Positions 10,373 to 19,410 of a DNA stretch of 64,000 bases are shown one piece after another. The position numbers and the translations under genes are program-made. Origin of the DNA: Streptomyces sp. NBC_01276 (lineage in GTDB: Bacteria > Actinomycetota > Actinomycetes > Streptomycetales > Streptomycetaceae); NCBI RefSeq assembly GCF_041435355.1, contig NZ_CP108442.1, positions 930,001 through 994,000 of the forward strand, read 5' to 3'. Position 1 is the stretch's first letter. Every line of letters starts with the position of its first letter. The notes beneath the pieces were generated by a model. The model searched no databases, was not told the DNA's origin, and saw only the letters and a program-made list of their open reading frames with translations.

Positions 10373-10607
10373 GCGGCCCGCGCCGGGCGCGTCCCGCACC
10401 TTCCCCGGCCCCAGACCTTCCGCGCGGCGGCGCCGTCACCACGCCGGTGCGTCGCCCCCCTCGCGCCGTGAGCGGCACGATCCCCCCGGGGGACCCCGAG
10501 GGCTCGTCCGGCGGATCACGGGCCGAGCCAGGGCCGGACCGGGGCGACGGCCGGCCGGTGCCCTCATCGTGTTGACCGCCCCCGGCAGGCAGTGCTGGAG
10601 TCGACGC

Positions 10608-11348
10608 GTGGACAGCATCCCCGCCAACCGGCGGCTCTGGAACCGGATCAGCAGCTCCTACCAGCACAGGCACGACCCGCGAATCGGCGCCACACCCCGG
10701 CTGTGGGGCATGTACTCCATCCCCGACGCGCACCTGCGCGCCCTGGGCGACGTCACCGGCAAGCGCGTCCTCGAACTCGGCTGCGGCGCCGGCCAGTGGT
10801 CCAGGGCGCTCGCCGCCGAGGGCGCCACCGTGGTCGGGCTCGACCTGTCCGAAGCCCAACTCGCGGCAGCGGCCGACGCGATGGGAGCGGCCCCCTACCC
10901 GCTGGTGCAAGGTGCCGCCGAACAACTCCCCTTCGCCGCCGACAGCTTCGACCTGGTGTTCTGCGACTTCGGTGGGCTCAGCTGGGCGCCCCCGCACCTG
11001 GCCGTCCCGCAGGCCGCACGCGTCTTGCGCCGAGGCGGGCGCCTGGTGTTCAACGTCGCCAGCCCATGGTTCGAAGCCTGCTACGACGAGGCCGCCGGCC
11101 GCGTGACCACGACGCTGCAGCAGGACTACTTCGGGCTGAACACCATCGCCGAAGGCGACGGCGCGACCAGCTATCAGCTCACCTACGGCGGCTGGGTCAA
11201 GGTCCTGCGCGGCGCGGGTCTCATCATCGACGACCTCATCGAGCCGCGGCCCGAACCCGGAACACGCAACGGCTACAACGAAACCGACCCCCCGGAGTGG
11301 GCACACCGCTGGCCGGCGGAACTGCTCTGGGTAACCCGCAAACCGTAA
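10608..11348 (+). CDS. Class I SAM-dependent methyltransferase
   Basis: A 246-residue methyltransferase. Motif I is VLELGCGAGQWSRALA, motif II VVGLDLSEAQL, then the SFDLVFCDFGGLSW and ARVLRRGGRLVFNV segments of the UbiE/type-11 fold. I selected GTG 10608 because GGAG lies 7 nt upstream; a GTG at 10569 is also in frame but lacks a clear ribosome site. The N-terminal NRRLWNRISSSYQHRHD resembles small-molecule methyltransferases of actinomycetes. No neighbour indicates a pathway; it converges on a TetR gene. Confidence 0.88.
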   Translation: MDSIPANRRLWNRISSSYQHRHDPRIGATPRLWGMYSIPDAHLRALGDVTGKRVLELGCGAGQWSRALAAEGATVVGLDLSEAQLAAAADAMGAAPYPLVQGAAEQLPFAADSFDLVFCDFGGLSWAPPHLAVPQAARVLRRGGRLVFNVASPWFEACYDEAAGRVTTTLQQDYFGLNTIAEGDGATSYQLTYGGWVKVLRGAGLIIDDLIEPRPEPGTRNGYNETDPPEWAHRWPAELLWVTRKP

Positions 11349-11489
11349 GTCCCGCCGCGCCGAGACGTGGAGGCCTCCCCCCGCCGGGCAGGCCTGGTGC
11401 CGTGTTCCTTCAAGGCAGTAGGTGAGGCACCCCTCTCCTGCCGGCCGCCGGCCGTCCTGTCCCCGCGCTCCATGGGCCGCCGCACAGCG

Positions 11490-12140
11490 TCAGTTCGGAC
11501 GTCTGGGCGGGAGCAGCGCCCGGTCGAAGCCGTCGGCCAGCATGCCGAAGGCTTGGTTCGCCTCGGCCACGGCCGCCGGTTGGATCGCGTCGACGGTGGC
11601 GCCCGCCGCGAGGCGGCGCCAGTTCTCCCGGCCCAGCTCGTGGCGGACCGCCACCAGGTGCGTGGCGGCGAGCCGGGCGGCGAGCGGCGGCACCGACTCC
11701 GCCTCCAGGGCGGCGGCGAGCAGCTCCACCTCGCGGGCCGTGTAATGGGCGATCCGGGCCTCAAGGCTCGTGGTGGAGTAGAGCAGCCCCTGGAAGGCGA
11801 GCACGTCCGGGTGGTCGCAGAGTCCGGTGATCGGGTCGCGCCCGGCGAGGGCCGCCAGGAAGTGCGCGTGCACCGCCCCGACCGGAGTGAGGCCCGCGTC
11901 CCGGTCGCGCACGATGCGGGCCACCTCGTCCTGATGGTCGGCGAAGCGGTCGAGCACCAGGTCCTCCTTGCTCGGGAAGTACCGGAACAGGGTGGGTTTG
12001 GACACCTCGGCCGCGGCGGCGACATCGGCCACGGACACGGCGTCGAAGCCCCGCTCCAGGAAGAGTTCCAGCGCCGTGGCCGCCAGCAGGCGACGCGTAC
12101 GCAGCTTTTTGCTCTCGCGCAAACCCGTCGTGTTGTCCAT
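11490..12140 (-). CDS. TetR-family regulator (divergent from FAD monooxygenase)
   Basis: A 216-residue repressor-type protein. The N-terminal DNA-binding domain is clear (RRLLAATALELFLERGFDAVSVADVAAAAEVSKPTLFRYFPSKEDL), and the C-terminal helical domain (residues ~70-205) would bind a ligand. I chose ATG 12140; the frame is open to 12194, but that stretch contains the promoter and direct repeats. Its divergence from a flavin monooxygenase gene is a classic repressor/target arrangement, with a hydrophobic or aromatic compound as the likely inducer. Confidence 0.92.
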   Translation of the reverse strand: MDNTTGLRESKKLRTRRLLAATALELFLERGFDAVSVADVAAAAEVSKPTLFRYFPSKEDLVLDRFADHQDEVARIVRDRDAGLTPVGAVHAHFLAALAGRDPITGLCDHPDVLAFQGLLYSTTSLEARIAHYTAREVELLAAALEAESVPPLAARLAATHLVAVRHELGRENWRRLAAGATVDAIQPAAVAEANQAFGMLADGFDRALLPPRRPN

Positions 12141-12160
12141 GCGTCCACCGTACCACAGAA

Positions 12161-12190
12161 TCGTGACCGAGTTAATTTCGTGACCGGGTT
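12161..12190. promoter_or_regulatory. Direct-repeat operator between TetR and monooxygenase
   Basis: TCGTGACCGAGTT (12161-12173) and TCGTGACCGGGTT (12178-12190) are near-identical 13-bp direct repeats 17 bp apart, in an unusually AT-rich (ttaatt, gcatttt) divergent promoter. They are candidate binding sites for the adjacent TetR protein, though TetR operators are more often palindromic. Confidence 0.6.
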
Positions 12191-12245
12191 GCATTTTCTT
12201 CCCCGAGGCGCTTCCCTTGTGTCATCGACGACGGAAGGACATCCG

Positions 12246-13316
12246 ATGACAGACGTACTGGTCGTGGGCTCCGGCCCTACGGGACTGACCCTGGCCTGTG
12301 AACTCGCCCTGAGTGGAGCCGCCGTCCGCGTCATCGAGGGACGCGGCGCAGCGCACCGCGAGTCCCGCGGCAAGGGGCTCTGGCCGAGCAGCATGGACGT
12401 CCTCCGAGGGCTGGGCGCCGCCGAGCCCTTGACGGCCATCGGAAACAGCGAGGTGGTCCTGCGCAAATACTTCGACGGAGCACATGTCAACGACACCCCC
12501 ATGCCCGGCAGCGGCCTGCTGATAGGGCAGTGGCAGATCGAAGAGGCACTGCGCGACCGCCTCGCCGACCTGGGCGTGCGGGTCGAGTACGGGGCCCGGC
12601 TCGCCGGGATCACCCAGGACGCGGCGGGGGTCCGCGCGGAGCTGGAGGACGGCGCCACGATCGGAGCCGGCTATCTCGCCGGGTGCGACGGCGGGCGCAG
12701 CACCACGCGCAAACTCCTCGGCATCCCCTTCGAAGGCAGCGGGGAGGAGGAGCCCGCGATGGTCATCGGGGACGTCCGTGCCCCCGGGCTCAGCCGGGAC
12801 TTCTGGCACCAGTGGTTCACCTCGGAAGGCGGCGGGATCCTGCTCTGCCCGATGCCGGGGACGGATACCTTCCAGTTGCAGGCCGCGCCCGAGCAGGACG
12901 GGCGGGGCGGACTGCTGCCGGCGTCGCTGGAGAGCTTCCAGCGGCTCTTCGACCGGCATGCCCGGATGCCGGGGATCCGGCTCGCGGATGCCACGTGGCT
13001 CTCCTCCTGGCGGGTCAACGTCCGCATGGCCACCCGGATGCGGGAGGGCCGGGCCTTCCTCGCCGGGGACGCCGCGCACGTCCACTCCATAGCCGGCGGG
13101 CTGGGCATGAACACCGGCATCCAGGACGCGGCCGCCCTGGGCCGGACGCTGGCCGCAGCCCTCGCCGGGCAGGCCGGTGAGGAGGTGCTCGACGCGTACG
13201 GGGCGGAGCGGTTGCCGGTGGCCGCCGAGGTCCTGGCCGACACCTCGCGGCGGTACGAGCGGGTCTTGGCTGCCGTCCGGACGCCCGGCCGGGGCACGGA
13301 GGCCAGCCTGGACTGA
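12246..13316 (+). CDS. FAD-dependent aromatic hydroxylase/monooxygenase
   Basis: A 356-residue group A flavin monooxygenase of the PHBH fold. The GxGxxG motif is VVGSGPTGLTLACELALSG, the DG motif GCDGGRSTTRKLLG, and the GD motif AFLAGDAAHVHSIAGGLGMNTGIQDAAAL. It uses NAD(P)H and O2 to hydroxylate an aromatic or polycyclic substrate. It is shorter than rifampicin or tetracycline-type enzymes with a C-terminal thioredoxin-like domain, and that extension is absent. The start ATG 12246 follows GGAAGGACATCCG. It is probably repressed by the divergent TetR. The substrate is unknown; detoxification is the simplest reading. Confidence 0.9.
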   Translation: MTDVLVVGSGPTGLTLACELALSGAAVRVIEGRGAAHRESRGKGLWPSSMDVLRGLGAAEPLTAIGNSEVVLRKYFDGAHVNDTPMPGSGLLIGQWQIEEALRDRLADLGVRVEYGARLAGITQDAAGVRAELEDGATIGAGYLAGCDGGRSTTRKLLGIPFEGSGEEEPAMVIGDVRAPGLSRDFWHQWFTSEGGGILLCPMPGTDTFQLQAAPEQDGRGGLLPASLESFQRLFDRHARMPGIRLADATWLSSWRVNVRMATRMREGRAFLAGDAAHVHSIAGGLGMNTGIQDAAALGRTLAAALAGQAGEEVLDAYGAERLPVAAEVLADTSRRYERVLAAVRTPGRGTEASLD

Positions 13317-13468
13317 CCGGCCCGGACCGACCGGCCCGGACTTACGGGACCGGCCGCCACGGCGACGCCGGGCTCCGGGGGCTGGCTCCCGGGGCTCGGC
13401 TCCCCGAGGGCCGGCTCCGAGGTCCGGCTCCCCGAGGGCCGGCTCTCCCGCCGTGGGCCCTGTGGGCG

Positions 13469-15772
13469 TCAGGAGGGTGTGGGCACGGCGTCCGAGAGGG
13501 AGAGGGCGTGGATGCGGTCCGGGGCTCCGGGGCGGGCGTAGTACCAGCCCTGGGCGGTGTCGCAGCCGAGGGCGCGGAGCTGGGCCGCCTGGGCACCGGT
13601 CTCCACTCCCTCGACCGTCACAGCGAGTTCGAGGCTGTGGGCCAGGGCTACGATGCCCTCCACGATCTTGACGTCGACGGGGTTGGCCGGCTGCTGCTGC
13701 ATCCCCTGGGTGAAGGATCGGTCCAGCTTCAGGACGCTGACCGGGAGGCGGCGCAGGTTGGCCAGGTTCGAGTAGCCGGTGCCGAAATCGTCGAGGGCGA
13801 TGTCCACGCCGAGGGCGGCGAGTCGGCGCAGCGGCTCCAGGAGTTCGTCATCGGCTCCGATCAGCGCCGATTCGGTGACCTCCAGGCACAGGGAGCCCGG
13901 GGCCAGGCCGGAGCTCTCCAGCACGCGCACGGTGTCGGCGACCAGGCCCGGGTGGTGGAGCTGGGTCGGCGAGAGGTTGACGTTGACGCGCAGGGTCGCC
14001 CCGCCGTGCTGGCGCTGCCAGTTGCGGGCCTGGCGGACCGATTCCTCCAGGACCCAGCGGCCGAGCGGCACGATCAGTCCGGTCCGCTCCGCGAGCGGGA
14101 TGAAGCGGTCCGGGCCGAGGACCCCGTACTGCGGGTGCGACCAGCGCACCAGCGCTTCGGCGCCGTGCACGCTGCCGTCGTGCATGTGCACCAGCGGCTG
14201 GTACTCGATGAAGAACTCGCCGCGTTCCAGCGCGGCCGGCAGGGCGTTGGTCAGTCCGTGCCGGGTGATGGCGCGGGCGTCGGCCTCCGCGTCGGCGAAC
14301 TCGAAGCGGTTGCCCCCGGCCGCCTTGGCCCGGTACATGGTGATGTCGGCGCTGCGCAGCACTTCCGCCGCGGTGCGTTCGCCCGCCCGGCCCTCCACGA
14401 TGCCGATGCTGCCGCGCACCGTGAGCTCCCGGCCCTCCAGCCGGATGGGGGTGGACAGTGCGGAGAGGATCCGGACCGCCAGGTCCGTCACCTTCTCCTC
14501 GCTGTCGGCGGCGGGCCCGGTGGTCAGGGCGACGAACTCGTCGCCGCCCAGGCGCGCGACCACCTCGCCCGGTCCGGTCGCGCAGCTCTGGAGCCGGTCG
14601 GCCACCTCCACCAGCAGCCGGTCGCCCGCGGAGTGGCCGAGGCTGTCGTTGACCGCCTTGAACCCGTCGAGATCGAGGTAGCACAGGCCGAAGCGGGTGG
14701 TGGGCGCTCCGCCGAGGGCCTTCTCCAGCCGCTCGAAGAACAGCGTGCGGTTGGGCAGCCCGGTGAGCGCGTCGTGGGTGGCCTCGTAGCGCAGGCGCAG
14801 GTTGAGCAGGCGGCGTTCGGTGGTGTCCTCCATCAGGGCCAGCTGGTACTGGGGGACGCCGTCGGCGTCGCGCAGCAGCGACACCGTCAGGTTGGTCCAC
14901 AGGACGGTCCCGTCGTGCCGGTAGTAGGGCTTCTCCACCCGGTAGTGCTCGCGCTCCCCGCGCACCAGTTCCCCGTACATCCGCCAGACGTGCGGGGTGT
15001 CGTCGGGGTGCCCCCATTCACTGACGTTGCGGCCCCGGACGTGGCCTTCGAGGCCGCCGAACATCTGGAGCAGGGTGTCGTTGACCTCCAGCACGTTGCC
15101 CTGCAGGTCGGCGATGCCGATCCCGACGGCCGCGCCCTCGAAGACCGCCCGGAAGCGTTCCTCGCTCGCGTGCAGGGCCTGCTGTGCGTCGATGCGGGCC
15201 GTCAGGGCGGAGCGGGCGATGGCCTCCTGCTCCCGCAGCGTCCGTTCGCGCAGGGCCCGGGCGAAACCGGCAGCGATGCCGTGCTGGAGCCGCGCGCAGC
15301 GGGAACGGTACTCCTCGGTCCCCTCGGTCCCGGAACCGTCCGGCCCGCAGTAGAGGACCAGGTAGGACTCGACCACGCCCAGGGTGCCGGCGAGCGCCTC
15401 GGGGTCGGTGCAGTGCACGGCGACCAGTTCGGCGCCGACGCGCTGGGCGACACCGGCGTCGAAGGGCCGGGCGTGGAGGGCCTCGGTGAGGGTCCGGGTC
15501 AGGGGTACGAGGTGCCGTTCGAACTCGGGCCGGGTCAGCGAGGTGGCCGTGACGGGGAAGATGGCCCGTCCCCAGATCGTCGCGAAACGCCCGATCCGGT
15601 CCTCAAGGCCGCTGCGCAGCTCGCGCAGCGGCGCCCGGCCCGAGTGCGGGCCGGGCGTTTCGAGGGGTGCCTGCGGGTCCTGCGGGTCCTGCGGGGACGT
15701 CGCCCGGCCGATGTCCGCCGCGCGGGACGGACTCGGGGTGGCGGGTGGCGGGGTCGGAGCGGGGAATCTCAC
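13469..15772 (-). CDS. rmdA: PAS-GGDEF-EAL cyclic di-GMP enzyme (RmdA-like)
   Basis: A 767-residue cytoplasmic protein. Residues ~45-200 are helical with no known domain, followed by PAS/PAC (~205-325), GGDEF (~340-495) and EAL (~510-755). Catalytic motifs look intact in both enzyme halves: RLGGDEF for cyclase, and EALVRW plus DDFGTGYSNL for phosphodiesterase. The architecture and the nearby sdh and rpf genes match Streptomyces RmdA, a c-di-GMP phosphodiesterase affecting development; the symbol rests on that resemblance. The start ATG 15772 overlaps the stop of the DUF574 methyltransferase by 4 bp, so the two are translationally coupled. Confidence 0.9.
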   Translation of the reverse strand: MRFPAPTPPPATPSPSRAADIGRATSPQDPQDPQAPLETPGPHSGRAPLRELRSGLEDRIGRFATIWGRAIFPVTATSLTRPEFERHLVPLTRTLTEALHARPFDAGVAQRVGAELVAVHCTDPEALAGTLGVVESYLVLYCGPDGSGTEGTEEYRSRCARLQHGIAAGFARALRERTLREQEAIARSALTARIDAQQALHASEERFRAVFEGAAVGIGIADLQGNVLEVNDTLLQMFGGLEGHVRGRNVSEWGHPDDTPHVWRMYGELVRGEREHYRVEKPYYRHDGTVLWTNLTVSLLRDADGVPQYQLALMEDTTERRLLNLRLRYEATHDALTGLPNRTLFFERLEKALGGAPTTRFGLCYLDLDGFKAVNDSLGHSAGDRLLVEVADRLQSCATGPGEVVARLGGDEFVALTTGPAADSEEKVTDLAVRILSALSTPIRLEGRELTVRGSIGIVEGRAGERTAAEVLRSADITMYRAKAAGGNRFEFADAEADARAITRHGLTNALPAALERGEFFIEYQPLVHMHDGSVHGAEALVRWSHPQYGVLGPDRFIPLAERTGLIVPLGRWVLEESVRQARNWQRQHGGATLRVNVNLSPTQLHHPGLVADTVRVLESSGLAPGSLCLEVTESALIGADDELLEPLRRLAALGVDIALDDFGTGYSNLANLRRLPVSVLKLDRSFTQGMQQQPANPVDVKIVEGIVALAHSLELAVTVEGVETGAQAAQLRALGCDTAQGWYYARPGAPDRIHALSLSDAVPTPS

Positions 15773-16599
15773 GCCTTGCGTCCCACGCCGCCGTAGCCCG
15801 AGAAGGCGTACGGGTCCTCCGGAGCCTCGCCCTCCGCGAGCGGACCGGTGCGGTCCGGACGCCAGTCGGGCATCGACACCAGGCCCGGCTCCAGCAGTTC
15901 GAAGCCGTCGAAGAAGCCGCTGATGGCGTCGTGGTTCCGCATGACCAGCGGGTTGCGGATGTCGCGGTAGACGCCGACCGTGCCGGACGCGACCTCCTCG
16001 GCGAGCGGAATGCCCTCGTAGGAGGCGTGGGTGAGGATCAGCAGGCTGCCGGGGGCCAGCGCTTCGCGCAGCTGCGCGACGGCGGCGTAGGGCTCGTCGG
16101 TGTCCTCCAGGAAGTGCAGGACGGCGACCAGCAGCAGCGCGACGGGCCGGTCGAGGTCCAGCAGCCGTTCGGTTTCGGGGGCGGACAGGATGTCCTGCGG
16201 CTTGCGCAGGTCGGCGGCGACGACGCCGGAGCGCTCGTCACCGGCCAGGACGGCCTGGCTGTGCGCCACGGCCACCGGGTCGTGGTCGACGTAGACCACG
16301 TGGGCCTCGGGGCTCGCGGCGTGGGCGACCTCGTGGACGTTGCCGAAGGTCGGGATGCCGGAGCCGATGTCGAGGAACTGCGTGATGCCCTCGGCGACCG
16401 CGTGGCGGACGGCGCGGCGCATGAATGCCCGGTTGGCCTGCATGATCTTGGGGAGCCCCGGCATGAATTCCATGGCCCGGCGGGCCGCCTGGCGGTCGAC
16501 CTCGAAATTGTGGGAGCCGCCCAGGTAGTAATCGTAGATGCGGGACACGCTCGGCACCGATATGTCGATGCCTGGCGGGGCCCAGGCGGGGCGTTCCAT
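15769..16599 (-). CDS. DUF574 (Methyltransf_19) SAM-dependent methyltransferase
   Basis: A 276-residue member of the actinomycete DUF574 family. The signature DISVPSVSRIYDYYLGGSHNFEVD lies at the N-terminus, then a SAM-binding region QFLDIGSGIPTFGNVHEVA and VVYVDHDPVAVAHSQAVL. These enzymes often sit near regulatory or secondary-metabolism genes and their substrates are mostly unknown. I prefer ATG 16599 (MERPAWAPP), which has GGAG 6 nt upstream, over the TTG at 16692, which has no ribosome site. Its stop overlaps the rmdA start, linking the two proteins in expression. Confidence 0.88.
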   Translation of the reverse strand: MERPAWAPPGIDISVPSVSRIYDYYLGGSHNFEVDRQAARRAMEFMPGLPKIMQANRAFMRRAVRHAVAEGITQFLDIGSGIPTFGNVHEVAHAASPEAHVVYVDHDPVAVAHSQAVLAGDERSGVVAADLRKPQDILSAPETERLLDLDRPVALLLVAVLHFLEDTDEPYAAVAQLREALAPGSLLILTHASYEGIPLAEEVASGTVGVYRDIRNPLVMRNHDAISGFFDGFELLEPGLVSMPDWRPDRTGPLAEGEAPEDPYAFSGYGGVGRKA

Positions 16600-16925
16600 C
16601 GGGGTCTCCAAGCCGTCGTCGTGCCGGTCCGTCCGGGGGGTGGGACGGGGGTCGGACTCCTGTCCGAGCCGAATGTACTGATCATTTGCCAACGGAGCGA
16701 GTGAAAGCGGAAATTGGCGGTCCGTTCTTGGTCACACACCAAAGGCACGTGCAGGTCCGGACAGCCGTGGCGAAGAAACCGACAAATACCTTTTGAGATT
16801 TGACCGGAGGGCGATCCGAGGCGCTCCGGAGCTGGCTCAAACCTCTACGGTGCCAACTCCGCCCGTTCAGGCGAACCGGTTCCGTGCCCCGCGCGCGCGG
16901 GCGCGCGCGGCCGCATGCTCCCCGG
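16600..16925. other. Divergent intergenic region
   Basis: This 326-bp gap separates the DUF574 methyltransferase from the proline-rich protein gene. An upstream TTG at 16692 could extend the methyltransferase by 31 residues. The stretch near 16690-16800 is locally AT-richer and probably holds both promoters. I see no further gene or clear operator. Confidence 0.5.
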
Positions 16926-17570
16926 GTGAACAGAGCCTGTGCCAGGCGCTTGCTGGCGGTTCCGGTCCTGCTGTGGGCGGCGCTGTCCGCCTCACCGGCC
17001 GTGGCCGATAGCTGTGCTTACGCGACGATCGACGCCGGGGACGGCCGGACCGTCCTGGAGGCGTTCGCTGCCGCCGGCGGCGGCGCGGACGGCGCCGGCC
17101 GGGGTGGCGGACATCACCACGGCGGAGGGCACGGCGGCGGCCACCACTGCCCGCCGCCGCCTCCCCCGCCCTGCCCGCCGAAGCCGACCCCCACCCCGAC
17201 GCCCACGCCGACGCCGCCACCGCCGAAGCCGACCCCGACGCCCACCCCGACGCCGCCTCCCCCGCCACCACCGAAGCCGAAGCCCGCCCCGCCACCGCCC
17301 GCGCCGCCCCGGCCGGCCCCCGTACCCGTTCCCGCACCGCCCCCGCCGCCGCCCCGGGTGTACCGGGCTCCCGCACCGGCCCCGCCGGCCCCCCGGCCGA
17401 CGCCCACCCCCACCGCGACGCCGTCGCCCGCGCCGAAGAAGCACGTGGCCCGCCCCGCGTACCGGTCCACCGTCCGCAAGCCGGCCGAGCACCACATCTC
17501 GCCGGTGACCTTCACCCTCATGACCGCGGCCCCCGCCGTGCTCGCGATCGTCGCGCTGCGCCCGCGCTAG
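16926..17570 (+). CDS. Exported proline-rich protein with His/Gly tract
   Basis: A 214-residue cell-envelope protein of unknown function. A signal peptide (ACARRLLAVPVLLWAALSASPAVADS) is followed by a short globular stretch, a Gly/His tract (GGGHHHGGGHGGGHHC), then ~110 residues rich in PTP, PPP and PKP that should span the wall as a rigid rod. A C-terminal hydrophobic segment (LMTAAPAVLAIVAL) ends in a short basic tail and would anchor it in the membrane. I chose GTG 16926, directly before the signal peptide; the frame opens at 16800. The His tract could bind metal. First gene of the surface-protein block ending with a sortase. Confidence 0.75.
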   Translation: MNRACARRLLAVPVLLWAALSASPAVADSCAYATIDAGDGRTVLEAFAAAGGGADGAGRGGGHHHGGGHGGGHHCPPPPPPPCPPKPTPTPTPTPTPPPPKPTPTPTPTPPPPPPPKPKPAPPPPAPPRPAPVPVPAPPPPPPRVYRAPAPAPPAPRPTPTPTATPSPAPKKHVARPAYRSTVRKPAEHHISPVTFTLMTAAPAVLAIVALRPR

Positions 17571-17642
17571 GCCGTCCCCCTCCGGACCGCGCACGAACCG
17601 ACCGCACAGCGCGATCCGCCGATTCACCGAACGGGAGTCATC

Positions 17643-18413
17643 TTGTCGGAATGGCTCGTCCTGTCCCTCGCGATGGCAGCGGCATGCGCCGTGGTCCTGG
17701 CCATCGTCTTCTTCCAGCACCGCAGGATCGGCGAGGACGACGATCCCAACGAGACCCCGGACGTCATCGAGTACATGACGATGATGATCGGAGTGATCTA
17801 CGCGATCGTGCTGGGCCTGGCGATCGCGGGCGTCTGGGAGGGCCGCGGGGCCGCCCAGGAGTACGTGCGCCAGGAGGCCCAGGCCCTGCACGAGATCAGC
17901 GTCCGCGCCCAGGTCTACCCGGAGCCGGTGCGCAAGAAGATCCGCGCCGACGTCGACGCGTACGTGACGTACGTGGTCGACACCGAATGGCAGCGGATGG
18001 CCGACCACGGCACCCTCACCGACCGGAGCGGCGAACTGCTCGAACGCGTGCGCCGGGACGTGACGGACTACGAACCGCAGACCGACCACGAGGGACAGGC
18101 GTACCAGCCCCTGGTGGACCAGGTGGGGGCGGTCGACGACGCCCGCAACGCACGCGGCCAGAGTGCCGGGGCCACCATGCCGGGAGTGGTCTGGTTCGGA
18201 CTGATCGCCGGGGCCCTGGTGACGGTCGGACTGATCTTCACCCTCCAGATCCGCCGTTCCTTCCGCGAGTTGCTGCTGGCGGGCCTGTTCAGCGCGCTGA
18301 TCGCCTTCCTGCTCTTCCTGATCTGGGACTTCGACGCCCCCTTCGGCCGGGGGATCGCCGCCACCGCCGAACCCTTCTTCGCACAGTTCCCGCACCTGGG
18401 GCTGAAGAACTAG
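17643..18413 (+). CDS. DUF4239/bestrophin-like membrane protein
   Basis: A 256-residue integral membrane protein with two N-terminal membrane helices (LVLSLAMAAACAVVLAIVFF and the MTMMIGVIYAIVLGLAIAGVW region), a ~110-residue soluble middle segment, and two C-terminal helices. This four-helix layout matches the DUF4239 (bestrophin-like) family, possibly an ion channel or membrane scaffold. The start TTG 17643 is supported by ACGGGAGTCATC just upstream. A strong terminator hairpin follows. The function is unproven. Confidence 0.8.
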   Translation: MSEWLVLSLAMAAACAVVLAIVFFQHRRIGEDDDPNETPDVIEYMTMMIGVIYAIVLGLAIAGVWEGRGAAQEYVRQEAQALHEISVRAQVYPEPVRKKIRADVDAYVTYVVDTEWQRMADHGTLTDRSGELLERVRRDVTDYEPQTDHEGQAYQPLVDQVGAVDDARNARGQSAGATMPGVVWFGLIAGALVTVGLIFTLQIRRSFRELLLAGLFSALIAFLLFLIWDFDAPFGRGIAATAEPFFAQFPHLGLKN

Positions 18414-18463
18414 GCGCACCCGCCGGGCCGGCCCGGCGCGGGCCCACCGCGGCCACCCGCCGG

Positions 18464-18500
18464 GCCGAACCGGGGGCGGCACTCCCGTCCCCGGTTCGGC
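18464..18500 (+). terminator. Terminator-like hairpin after the DUF4239 gene
   Basis: Perfect 12-bp arms GCCGAACCGGGG (18464-18475) and CCCCGGTTCGGC (18489-18500) enclose a 13-nt loop. No U-tract follows, as is usual in Streptomyces. It isolates the DUF4239 gene from the downstream surface-protein gene. Confidence 0.75.
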
Positions 18501-18637
18501 CTACGGCCGTGCCCCATTCGCCCGTTCCTGATCGCGGGTCACCGGGCCCGCACCTAGCGTGGCGGACATCGAGGTGCACGACCCCCCACGTGCGGAAACG
18601 CTGCGCGACTGCTCCTCGGGGAATCCGGAGGACCGCC

Positions 18638-19330
18638 ATGGGCGCGATACGCAGCTCCGCCATCGCCCTGCTGAGCGCCGGCGCCACAGGGGCCGTACTC
18701 GCGCTCTGCGCATCCGGCGCGCCCGCCGCCCTCGCGGCCGAGGCGGCGCCCGTCACCTCCTTCGGCTTCGCCATCACCCCGTCGACGGTCGCGCCCGGCG
18801 GGCAGGCGGTGCTCTCCGTCAGCGGCTGCGGTGCCGCGTACGCCACCGCCTCCTCCGGGGTCTTCGACACCGTGAGCATCGCGCGGGGGCAGACCGCCCG
18901 GATCACGGTGGACCGTGACGCCAGGCGCGGAGCCCTGTACTCCGTCTCCTTCACCTGCAACGGGGAGACCGGCTCCGCGGACCTCGTCATCGCCGGGGGC
19001 ACGTCGAAGCCCACCACCAGCTCCACCAGCGGCCCGCGGCCCAGCCCGAGTACGCGCACCACCACCGCCCCGGCGCCCACGCCCTCGCGCCCCGCGGCCG
19101 CCGTCGCCCCGCGCGTCACCGTCGTTCCCCCGGCCCCTCGCACCACGAAGGCCACCGCCCCGCGCGGTGTCACCACCACCGCCGCCTCGCTCGGAGTGCG
19201 CGGCGGGCTCGGCGGCAGCGTGGCCGGCTCGGATCCCCTGGAACTCGGCGCGGGAGCCGTGCTGTTCCTCGCCGCTGCGGGCGGGGTGGCGTACGCCCTG
19301 CGCCGACGCGGCACCGCGCGCCACCACTGA
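18638..19330 (+). CDS. Exported surface protein with C-terminal membrane anchor (paralogue 1)
   Basis: A 230-residue exported protein. A signal peptide (residues ~1-34, ending APAALAAEA) precedes a compact beta-rich domain (VTSFGFAITPSTVAPGGQAVLSVSGCG...FTCNGETG, two cysteines), a Pro/Thr/Ser-rich linker, the segment RGGLGGSVAGSDPLELG, a hydrophobic helix and an RRRGTARHH tail. The layout is that of a wall- or membrane-attached surface protein, but no LPxTG/LAxTG is visible. GGAGG lies 6 nt upstream of ATG 18638. The domain order is shared with the convergent gene at 19524-20024, and a sortase gene lies nearby. Confidence 0.8.
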   Translation: MGAIRSSAIALLSAGATGAVLALCASGAPAALAAEAAPVTSFGFAITPSTVAPGGQAVLSVSGCGAAYATASSGVFDTVSIARGQTARITVDRDARRGALYSVSFTCNGETGSADLVIAGGTSKPTTSSTSGPRPSPSTRTTTAPAPTPSRPAAAVAPRVTVVPPAPRTTKATAPRGVTTTAASLGVRGGLGGSVAGSDPLELGAGAVLFLAAAGGVAYALRRRGTARHH

Positions 19331-19410
19331 CCCTCCCGAAGGGCCCGGCAGCCCCGGCGACCGCCGGCCGCCTCGGGTCCTGAGCGGGACCCGGGGCGAC
19401 CGGCGGTCGA

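Noticed and set aside
17160..17420. Proline-codon repeats in the exported protein as a possible CRISPR-like array
   Set aside because: The repeats are short, contiguous and in frame (PTP/PPP codons) without unique spacers.
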